64,000 nucleotides of DNA from Bryum argenteum (Eukaryota; Streptophyta; Bryopsida; Bryales; Bryaceae): positions 7,522,001 to 7,586,000 of the forward strand of contig CM073321.1 in NCBI GenBank assembly GCA_037043015.1, in the 5' to 3' direction. A program made the position numbers and the translations under genes. The notes under the pieces are model-generated. The model saw nothing but the letters and a program-made list of their open reading frames with translations. It did no database searches and was not told where the DNA came from. Positions 44,395 through 53,399 of this stretch are shown in pieces. How positions within the stretch are numbered: position 1 is the stretch's first letter; the number at the start of each line of letters is the position of its first letter.

Positions 44395-46551
44395 ATGCTT
44401 AATCTTCAGACTCATATTGTCTACAAAGATGAAGATGAGTTGGAGAAATACATAGCCGTCCTGACAAATAGTTTTAATCTTGATCCCAACGACTTTTGTG
44501 TGGAAGCCTATGTGAATCCAGCTTGGGTTCATGGTCCGAAGCCTGGGTGTTTGTCTGAGGCTACGTTTACCCATTCTGCTCGTCGTAGGCGTGATGAAGC
44601 ATCGTCATCTGGAGGTCGTGCTCGTCATGGTGAGACATCGTCTGCTGCTGTGGCTCGTGGTGGCGAACCATCATCTGTTGGTCGTGGCGATCTATTGTCT
44701 GGTGGTGGTGCTCGTGGTGGTGGTGCTCGTGGTGGTTGTACTCGTAGTGGTCATCCATCGTCGGGCGGTCGTACTCGGGGTAATCATCCATCGTCCGGTG
44801 GTAGTGGAGGCGCTCCTTCATCCGCTGTTCCCAGTCGTGGAGGCGCTCCTTCATCCGGTGGTCGTGGTCGTGGTGTGCGTGCTCGTCCTTGACCATCCAG
44901 GGGAACTTCTGGTGGGCGGGCTTTAAGTGTTGAGCCCGTTCAGAATATCGATGACGTTCAGAGGAATTTGATGGTAAATCTGTCCGCCATTGACGACGAT
45001 AATGATGTTGTTCCAGTGGTCGACCGACGACGATCTCTGACTTGCGGTGGTGATTTAGATCGAGTCGAGCTAAATCCCCCTACGCTCCTTGAGGAGACAC
45101 TCGCTTCCACCGGCCTCCCTGGTACTCTTAGCGAAGACGATGATAATGAAGATGATAATTCTCACTATCGTCGAGAGACCCGCACGAAGGCGGTAAATGA
45201 TGTTTTTGGGTCTCAGTCGGATGAGGAGGTCATTCTCGGACAAGAGAGGATGCCCAGGGATGCGGCTACCTCTGATAGTTCTGACGAAGAGAACGCCGAT
45301 GATGGTTGTGAAGGTTCTGACGAGGATGACACTATTGATCCCTTGCCCATGAATTTGGGTGATGATGTCGTCTCCTCTCCGGCTTCTATGTTGGCCCCAT
45401 CGCCGGCAGCAGCACTAACCAGGGTATCATCGCCGCCTCCCGCAGTTACGAGGGAGTCATCGCCGCCTCTGCCAGTTGCAATGGTGTCATCACCGCCTCC
45501 GCCGCCTGTGGTGCATCCTTTACCTGCTCCTGCCCCTGTAAGCGGACTGTACCTTCTTTTGTTGAAGAAGGGTGTTTGGAATACTCACGCGGATGACCCC
45601 GATGAGAATGTGGAGACTACATTTTTCGATTTTTCGAGTGAGCCGGATTCTCCCACGCCTGCAGAGGGTGCTACTGATTCCCTCATAAGTCTCGGTCTAG
45701 GTCCGCAGGAGGAAGGGGAACCTTCACAACCGCGAGTGAAAATTGAGACGAACATTGCCCTTCCACTCTCAAAGGATTTCAAGCGAGCACAGCGTGAGAA
45801 GGAAAAGGAGGAGAGAAGGACCGCCAAACCAGCTGAAGAGGAAGCTGTAAATGCAAGACGCGAGGCGCTTAGGCTTGCAGATCTTGCTAGGTTGGAGGAG
45901 CAACGACGGGCAAATCATGCTAGGTTGGAGGAGCAACGGCGGGCAGATCAACTTGCCGTCCAATCCAAATTGTCGAGTTCGGTGAGCTCAAATTCCACAG
46001 TTCTGGGCGATTTGAGCGATTTGAGGATCTTGATGACCCAGATAGCACAGGTGGCTCTTTCCCTTGTCTCCTACAACCCCGCCAATCAGCCTACTTTAGC
46101 TATCTGTGGGCCTTCGACTTCCACCACCCAAACTCCACCCGAACGCTCAGCACCTCCGATTCCTTCAGTTCCTACGTGCATTCTTCCTGCTCCTTCTACC
46201 TCACTACCCGACGTTGTTATTGAGGAGATTATTGTTGACGCATCTCCTTCCGAAGCTGATATCGCCAATCAAGGAGAAAACGATGGCGTTCATCCGCTCG
46301 AGGCGCCAGACCGCCGAAACGACAATGTGGACTATGAAGCCAGCAACTCCGGGCCAGCGGATGAAGATGTTCGTGACGGCGCATCCTCGCTCTTGGTGAC
46401 CCCCGTCTCGATTGGTGCGGCGTCTGCGCATGAGGCTTCTGAGGGTGGTTGAGAGTTGCAAGAAGATGCAGAGAGAGCCGTTCATGGTGTCCCAATCTCC
46501 TTAGACTTTGCCAATGATGAATCTGACTCAGTACCTGCGACTAATCCCACG
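44395..46551 (+). pseudogene. A gene 2 exon 4: motif II, Gly/Arg-rich and acidic/Pro-rich tail
   Basis: The exon begins MLNLQTHIVYKDEDELEKYI, the strand and acidic turn expected after methyltransferase motif I. A low-complexity stretch at about 44574-44889 is rich in RGG/GGR/SSGG, of the kind found in RNA-binding, phase-separating proteins. After a TGA (44890) the frame stays open for over 500 codons: Asp/Glu-rich (SEDDDNEDDN), Pro/Ser/Val repeats (VSSPPPAVTRESSPP), then a charged coiled coil (RLEEQRRANHARLEEQRRAD) and an acidic end. The A palindrome at 45054-45074 is inside this coding exon. Confidence 0.6.
45054..45074. repeat. A palindrome inside the coding exon of gene 2
   Basis: TTTAGATCGAGTCGAGCTAA plus A: one mismatch between the arms, read as DLDRVELNP in the protein frame. 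Confidence 0.88.
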
Positions 46552-46583
46552 GTGAGGTTCTGACTCAACTGAAGGAAAGTTTG

Positions 46584-46604
46584 TTTAGCTCGGGTCGAGC
46601 TAAA
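46584..46604. repeat. A palindrome in intron 4 of gene 2
   Basis: TTTAGCTCGG-G-TCGAGCTAAA, in the last intron, just after the donor at 46552. It is the rightmost copy found. Confidence 0.9.
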
Positions 46605-46748
46605 TTTCTGTACATGTCTGCGTGTTTGACTGGTTGATGAGCATTTGCTTATACTTTTGCTCGGCTTGTATGCTGTTTGATCTTTGTAGGAATCTTAAAG
46701 CCGGCGCTCCTTGTTTTACAGGAGTCCGGCATTGAAGGCGGCGAGTAG

Positions 46749-48320
46749 GTCTTGCGAGTTAGTCTTCGAATTATTGGATGGTGTGCGACGTTTTGTTGAT
46801 AGTACCATTTAATCACATCATTAATTAAAATGAAGACTTTTTATTATATCACTTGCGTCTGGACTGCGTCCGCGTCATTCTCCTCACCAACTGGCGCAAA
46901 ATATCGTCATTTCTCTATCAGGCCGCGCCTAATGAGTACCTTATTCCGTCCTTTTGAGAGCTTGATTTGGCTCTCTTATTTCATTGTAAGGTTTTTCATT
47001 GGTTTTGTGAGTGAATTGGTAATGAACAATGCAATCTTGGGGTAATTTGACAAAATCAAAATAATTAAGTTGTGAACATAATATACATGTTCAAAGATAA
47101 TTTTCGTAAGGCCTTGGGTAGATTATTTAGCATTGATTTTGAGTTTTGATTAGATTAGGAGTGAATGGTTTGATAAGGAAGGACTAGAGGAGGTAAAAGG
47201 CCCCCTAGTGGATCCTTAATGCGATGAGAAAGGCATAGAGGAGGTAAAAATCCCCCTAGTGGATCCTTAATTAGCGTAGGATTAGTTGCTTGACTTTGGA
47301 TTAGATATTTACCGTTAGCCTTGCGTAATTAACTTTTGATATTCATGTTTGTGTTTGTGATTTGATTGTATTGGTTTTGTTCATCTAACTTCGTGGTGGC
47401 ATTGGTAAGTTACATTCATTCATAGAGCCGATGGAGTAGTTGGTGTGTTTGAAGAACGGAGCGTCATGGAGTTGGGGCAACATTCATCCACAAGGATCTT
47501 AGATTAGGGCTTTGAGCCTTGGTAGGGTTAGGGTGAGCCGCCTCTACGGCGGCTCCTTATGTTGTATTTAAAAGCTTGTTTCCAAGCTTCTTACAATCAC
47601 CTCCATCTAGTTAGAGGCCATGGGCCTCCTCCTCCATCTTCTTCACCTTCTTTGTCTCTTGATCTTCTTGTTCACATTGATCTTCCTCTTGAATTGTTTG
47701 TTGATAGGAGAAGGAGAGCCCTTCTTCCTTTTGAATTGTTAGTTGATAGAAGAAGGAGAGCCCTTCTCAAGTGAATGTCTTCTCGATTTGCTTAATTGTT
47801 GAGAGAAGGAGGCCGTGGGTCCTTTCTCTCAATTCTCTCAATCCCCATCAAATGTCTCTCGGACTTTCCCCATCAGTCGCTCAATTCTTCTTCAAATTGA
47901 TTGAGATTTTTGTGGTAGGTCGCTTGTAAGTAGAGCTTTCCAACCGTAGTAAGCATGCTCAAATCCGAGTCGTAGAAAGGGAGAAATTGGCTCCCAAAGT
48001 CAGGGTGTCGAAAACGGTTTCCCCCCCGGCAGTGAGCAAATCAGCTGTGTTCAAACAGCAATCAGTCACGGAGTTTTTTTCCTATGCTGTTGAGATTTCC
48101 AGGGTAGATAGAGCTCCAAAAGAGCTTTCCAGGGGTATATGGTATGCCCCAATCCGATCTTTAGAGAGGGAGAAATCGGCTCACAAAGTCGGAGTATTGA
48201 AACGGTTTTCCCCTCGGCATCCGGCCGGTGGTACTTTTCTTCTTCTTTTCTTTCTCCCTCATTCTCTACTTTTCTCCTCTTCGCTCTTCTTTTTCCCTTC
48301 ATGTAATCTTGTTTCCTAAA
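46749..48320. other. No recognisable gene; short direct repeats
   Basis: A 36-bp sequence (TAGAGGAGGTAAAA...CCCCCTAGTGGATCCTTAAT) is repeated directly at about 47185-47221 and 47235-47271. A 40-bp GAAGGAGAGCCCTTCT-containing unit is repeated at about 47690-47770. A longer diverged direct repeat (GGGAGAAATYGGCTCMCAAA) lies near 47975 and 48165. A TATTTAAAAG box at 47565 after a GC-rich hairpin (GCCGCCTCTACGGCGGC) could belong to an LTR or promoter. Confidence 0.4.
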
Positions 48321-50045
48321 ATCCCTTGTGACCAAAGGCCACTCCATGGTGGGTTTGTTTTTGGTTCACAGTTCACTTGCCACAAGAACCTCCACCGACC
48401 TCCTTGTAGTGTGCGTCGTTGTGGTGGTCCGGTCCTCAATCACTCCAAGCAGTCATTTGCATGCTTCAGCATTTCACAAGGTAACACTCTTGTTTTAATA
48501 TCGTTCGCAATTGTCACTTGTCGTGCTGCAGGCTAGATTGTCCAAATCTTCAAGCAGGACTTTCACTACATCCCTCGGTCAACCCCTACCGCCTGTGCCA
48601 TCACTCAATGGACACCGGTCCATGCCCAAGTGGTTGAATGTGGTGTTGGAGTTGAACGGGGTCCTTTCTTCCACTACCCCTATGTCTCAGGCGCCATCTC
48701 AGTACCTTTTCTTTCCCGATCCCATACACCCTCCTGTTCTTTCCTCCACTATTCCCATCGTAGTTGCTGACACGGTAGTATACTGTCGCCCTAGACTTAT
48801 CCCCTTCCTTAATGTGTTAGACCGTTTTTGCCACATCCATGTTCGGAGTACCCTTCATCCTGGGGTTGTCCACGGTCTTTGCACCTTTCTTTTCTCTAGA
48901 ACTTCTCCCGTCCCCCAAATTATATTAGCTTCAAACTCCAGCGATGGACTTTTGTTGAAGAACTACTCGTAGGCCATGTATCCTCGCACGACTAATCCCA
49001 TCCTACTTAAATATCCTCGTCGACGTCTCTTCACTAGAAGGGATGCTAATTTCAACGCTGAGAACTTTATTATGGTTGACAGCAATCACGGCGCTTGTAT
49101 GGGTGTTCCCCCATTGAACACTCTCTTTCCCGATCCTTGGGTCCATTCACACTAGTGTCCACCCTCAGACTCATATCCACTTAAATTAATCCACGAGTTT
49201 TGTTTTGCTGTACATTTGAGAGGTCCTCAGAACGTCCGTCAAGTTATAAGTGGTAGACCCTCTGACAATGAGCTCTCCAAGGACTCCGAGTTGTACGGCA
49301 TAATGTCCCGGAATCTGCCCTATGTTTGGAACCAGCTCCTTGTGAATGGGAAAACAATGTCGTGATTCCTTTCTTTTACGGTATTAGTTTAAATTTTTGT
49401 TTTGCATTTTGCCTCAGTATAGCTTAATTGCGATGGTTTCGTTCTAATCGCTCGTCAGATTATTACTATTTGCTAGTCACGAATTTGCAAATTGCAAATT
49501 GTTCAAACTGCCAGTCGTACCATAAGAATGAGTTTTACTGATTGAGTGTTTGTTTATATGATATTCAGGTTTTCAGCGATTGACAACAAAGTGCTTCGCT
49601 CGATGATATTCCCCCTGTTGGTCCCTCTACGGTTTTGGATGCCTCTTTCAATAGTGAGGGGTCCAGGACACTCTCGGAGTTGCAGCGAGGGCGGTACATA
49701 TATCCTGCTCGAGAGGAAGCATCCGCTGTGGAGTACACCAAAGAGGTCCTGGATGATGATGATGTCGTTGATAGTTATGTCAATGTACGGAATCGAATTG
49801 TGGTGGCTTCATGTGATGACATCCCGTTGAGGACGACAGGTACCGTGGCACGGATTAGTGACACCCCGATTCATTCCACAGACTTGGATGTACCTTGCGA
49901 TTTAGCTCCTGTCAACCTAAATGATCCTTTGCGAACTACAATCGCCCGTGTGGAACTCTCCTCTGCAGCAGACTATCGCCAAGCTCTTGGAAAGCGAGAC
50001 AGAAATGACGCTTTTGGTGATGCATGTCCTCGTAGTACAATTTAG
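48320..50045 (+). pseudogene. HAD-superfamily NIF/FCP1-like phosphatase, broken
   Basis: An upstream exon candidate has spaced Cys (FTCHKNLHRPPCSVRRCGG). The main exon from 48535 reads KWLNVVLELNGVLSSTT, equivalent to HAD motif I of NIF/FCP1-like phosphatases but with Glu-Leu-Asn in place of DxD. VVYCRPRLIPFLNVLDRFCH and IHVRSTL follow (motif II region), and after a TAG at 48970, FNAENFIMVDSNHGACMGVP (motif III/IV region). Another TAG lies at about 49153. A downstream frame, 49635-50045, is acidic and ends at a TAG. This class of Cys-rich HAD-like proteins is multi-copy in some non-flowering plants (recollection, not checked). Loss of DxD suggests no phosphatase activity. Whether it belongs to element A is unknown; no A palindrome lies in it. 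Confidence 0.6.
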
Positions 50046-50221
50046 ATTTTACTAAGCATGCAATCACAAAATGTTCTTTTCAGAGGAGATTTTTTTAATT
50101 GATCCTAATAAAAGCAATGTTTCTATAATTTGTGATCATTGGTATTTGTGCATACGGTCTGAAGTTCAATGTAACTTGTAAAAGTTTAGTGTATCATATA
50201 GTATAGGATTTATATATTAAG

Positions 50222-50320
50222 GATTTAAGATTTAGAGTTTAGGGTTTAGGGTTTAGAGTTTAGGGTTTAGGGTTTTTCTTTAGGATTTAGGTAGTTTAGG
50301 AGTTCAAGATTTAGGGTTCA
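50222..50320 (+). repeat. Short telomere-like TTTAGGG block
   Basis: About seven imperfect TTTAGGG / TTTAGAG units in the G-rich orientation, opposite to the block at 3266-3405. Confidence 0.75.
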
Positions 50321-51384
50321 AGGATAAATGCACTTTTCAATTTGAAGTCTATAGGGTTTTGAAGAGTATTATTGTAGCAAATGATAAGGATAATCACAAA
50401 GTGTTAATATACAAAAGTTTTATACCCAAAACTTGTCATTAGAATAGAGTAGTCATGACGTGATATTCAGTTAACATGTACAAAAAAGAACTTGATTATA
50501 TAGATAGTACAGTTTCAATAGATGGTGAATTTATGTTGTCTTGCGATTCTAATGGACATTAGAAGAGGTTAGAGTATGCCCTAATAGTGTTTTCAAACTT
50601 TGACCATAAAATATCTTCTTAAGTATGAGAAATATTGAAGCACAAAATTAAATTTAAAAAGTAGGTATAAGCTTTACACTTACAAAGCATTATATTTTCA
50701 TGCAATCTATATTTGAAAAATATATGCTTACCAAATCCAAATCAACCTATTTAGAGCTTTTTCCTATTATAGGGGTTAACCCTATGGGCGTTTAAGGGTT
50801 AAGTATGTTGATCCTTGACTTTGTCGCTAACCTCGCTACCATCCCCCTCTCTCTTTTTACTACCCTCCAAAATTTTGAATAACACATTTAGAAAAACTAA
50901 ATAATATTCTTAGAATATCACACATAATTTACTGAGTATTCATATTAGAATACCACACTTAAAATAACTCAATTTTACACTACGAACACCATATTTAGAA
51001 TAATTGCATACTATACGTAGGATATCATATCAAATTTACTAGTTAATAATATTATAATACCACACCTCATTTACCAAATACTATTCATAGAATACTACAT
51101 TTAGAATATTGAGTAGTATATTTTGAATACCATATCAAATTTATTAAATAATCATGTTAGAATACCACACTTTATTTATTAAATTCTAATCATACAATAC
51201 CTCACTTAAATTAATTGAATGTTATACCTACTTTACACAGTAAATTTACTAGAATACATTATTTAAAATAACTCAATTTGAATTCTCGAAAACCACATTT
51301 AGAATAATTATATACTATACTTAGAATACAAGACCTAATTTACTCAATACTAATCTTAGTATAGTACTCTAAAATTAATTGAAT

Positions 51385-51870
51385 ATTATACTTATAATTA
51401 CACACTTAATTTACTAAATAATAATATAAGATAATCACACCACATTGACTAAATACTAATTTTAGATTACCTCACTTGAAATAAATGAATCCCAATCTTA
51501 AAATACCACATTCAGAAGGATTTAATACTATACTTAAAATTACTACAACTAATTTACTAAATACTAATCTTAGTATACCTTTAATAAAATGAGAAAATTA
51601 GATTTCTAAAATTCAGTTGGAATTCCAAGTTAGTACTTGGGAGTCCCTAGTTCGTACTAGTGGATCCCAAGTTCGTACTTGCGGGTCCCAAGTTTGTACT
51701 TGCGGATCCCAAGTTCGTACTTGCGGATCCCAAGTTCGTACTTGCGGAAATTGATTGAATATTATACTTATAATTATACACTTAATTTACTAAATAATAA
51801 TATAAGATAACGGGACCACATTGACTAAATACTAATCATAGAATACCTCAATTAAAATAAATTAATCAAT
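51385..51870 (+). repeat. Direct repeat of about 95 bp around a 21-bp tandem array
   Basis: The sequence TTGAATATTATACTTATAAT... at 51385-51480 recurs at about 51763-51860 with few changes. Between the copies, at 51625-51750, lie about six units of CCAAGTTCGTACTTGCGGAT plus C. The layout suggests local duplication with expansion of a 21-bp minisatellite. Confidence 0.8.
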
Positions 51871-53399
51871 TCTTATCTTAATACCTAAAAATCCAAGTGT
51901 TTTTTGGACTTCCAAAACCAAAAACTGCGATTTTCTACCACCTTGTTCGAATTGAGACATGGTCAAGAATTTGATTGTTAAACTGTACTTTCAACCGTAA
52001 GTTCTCAAACCTACGTACTATCACTACTACCATTTGAAATTTCAATCGTTGGATCTTTATCAATTGTGAGATCATAACATTCAAAGTTGGTGCAAAAGTT
52101 TTTTCGAGTATTGCTTGTGAGACATTGTTTCCATGGAGCAAAGAGAAAATTGAAGATTGTTACCCCAAACATAATCCCCATATTTTTTTTCATATGGGTA
52201 ATCAAGTTGGATATGCTCATGCAAAATTTTGGAAACTCATTCCATTTTTGTGACCTTCATGCAATTTATTTCGTAAAAGAAGGTCCAAAAACAACGATAT
52301 AGTAAAACATGCATTTCATTCGATATATTTGGCTTAATTAAAGATCCCAATGGCAAGTAGGTGCCTTTATGAGTTTGTGAAATTGGAGAAAAAAAATTTG
52401 GGAAAATTCCAAAACCTTAAATTTTGACAAATTTTGTAAGAGTTAATTTAGAAATTACTAGAAATTGTGAAGGTTGTTTTTGTAATTTTTGAGGGCTGCC
52501 CTTGTGAAATTGACAAACTTTTTGACTTGGGTCACTTTGGAACTCAAGTAGTGATTTGTTCATGAAAATATTTCCAAAATTTTTTTTTAAAAAAAGACTA
52601 AAATTAAACTGCCCTTTATGGACTTCAAACCTAAAATTTTTAGATGAAGGTCCCAAAATTGGAATTTGGATTTGTAAATTTTACCACATGCACTTTGCGG
52701 TGTAAGGGGAACCCAACATAAATTTTATGAAAAAATATTACTTTTAACCCCTTCATCTAGGCTGCCCGAAATAGGAAACCTCCACTTTGGTGGCCGTGGA
52801 TCTTTAGGGGTTAAAATACCACATTTAGAATTATTGAATACTTTACTTAGAATATCATATCAAATTTAGAAACTCCATGTTAGAACTCCTCACCTTATTT
52901 TCTAAATACTAATCTTACAATACTTCATTTGAAAGAACTCAATTCTAATCTAAGAATACTAATATTAGAATATATTTGAGTCCTGGTGTCCTAAAATAAC
53001 GCCCTAAATTCCTCATTGCTCGTACATGTCAAATTTGGCTTCAAAGCTATAATGTACCTGTGGGTTAAGAAGCCATTCCTGATTGTGCTTCGTTATCGAG
53101 CAGTGTGCCTTACCTTGGTGAAGCAAGTGCGAGGGGCTTTTGTCAACAGAATTCTCCTCCGTAGCTCTCACATGTCAAAGTGGTCACCTCATTATGATGC
53201 ATTCAAAGAGTGAAATTTTACTACTCATATCATAGTTTGTATGAGTGATTTTGTGCTTTGAAAGGTTTGTGGTAGGTAGGTTGGGGTTGTACATAACCTT
53301 GTAGGAGGTTGCAAACTCATTATTAAATAGTTCATTTATGGTGCCAAAGTCAAAAAGATGCTGTGATCCAATTTTGGGCTGTCCGCGGGCGTCTACTGA

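Larger units (their letters stand above)
30912..46748. mobile_element. Element A: two-gene mobile element-like unit with its own palindrome
   Basis: Two divergent genes, gene 1 (minus, 30958-33895) and gene 2 (plus, 41062-46748), are tied together in two ways. Both are associated with the same 21-bp palindrome (arms TTTAGCTCGA / TCGAGCTAAA), found about 25 times between 30912 and 46604 and not seen elsewhere in the window. Their leaders (35150-35330 and 39835-40045) are homologous in inverted orientation. The middle, 35.8-39.4 kb, is AT-rich DNA holding a MITE and is probably foreign or decayed. Outer ends and target duplications were not identified, so it could also be two related elements facing away from each other. 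Confidence 0.6.
41062..46748 (+). pseudogene. Element A gene 2: H3-tail-like / ParB-like / methyltransferase-like protein
   Basis: The five-exon model is 41062-41154, 41283-42632, 42891-44225, 44395-46551 and 46722-46748. Most introns are phase 0 with GT/AG ends; the acceptor before 42891 is one base out of phase. Domains in order: H3-tail-like N-terminus, unrecognised beta-rich domain, basic linker, ParB-like domain, middle domain, beta-class DNA-methyltransferase-like domain, Gly/Arg-rich stretch, acidic and Pro-rich tail with a Glu/Arg coiled coil. In-frame stops lie at 41733 (TAG), 42060 (TAG), 43398 (TAG), 43818 (TGA), 44890 (TGA) and 46450 (TGA), with a frameshift at about 42435, so the copy is inactive. 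The same frame resumes after each stop. B carries a homologue. A role in DNA recognition or modification of the element's own DNA is inferred. Confidence 0.7.
50050..53390. other. AT-rich repeats, no recognisable gene
   Basis: Mostly AT-rich decayed sequence. From 50.9 to 51.6 kb it repeats phrases such as TTAGAATACCACAC and TTTACTAAATACTAATC, related to 37.6-38.5 kb. Frames are short. Nothing else is supportable except the telomere-like block and the tandem array listed separately. Confidence 0.45.

Noticed and set aside
44567-44896. A His-rich open frame on the minus strand.
   Set aside because: It is the antisense shadow of the Gly/Arg-rich repeat in gene 2 exon 4.
41733-46452. In-frame TAG/TGA codons might mean a variant genetic code with reassigned stops.
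   Set aside because: The RanBPM-like gene and other frames end normally at TGA, frameshifts accompany the stops, and the gypsy copies also carry stops. Decay is simpler.
47540-47600. LTR promoter (GC hairpin followed by TATTTAAAAG).
   Set aside because: No second copy of the region and no TG...CA borders or retroelement genes next to it were found, so it is only mentioned as a possibility.
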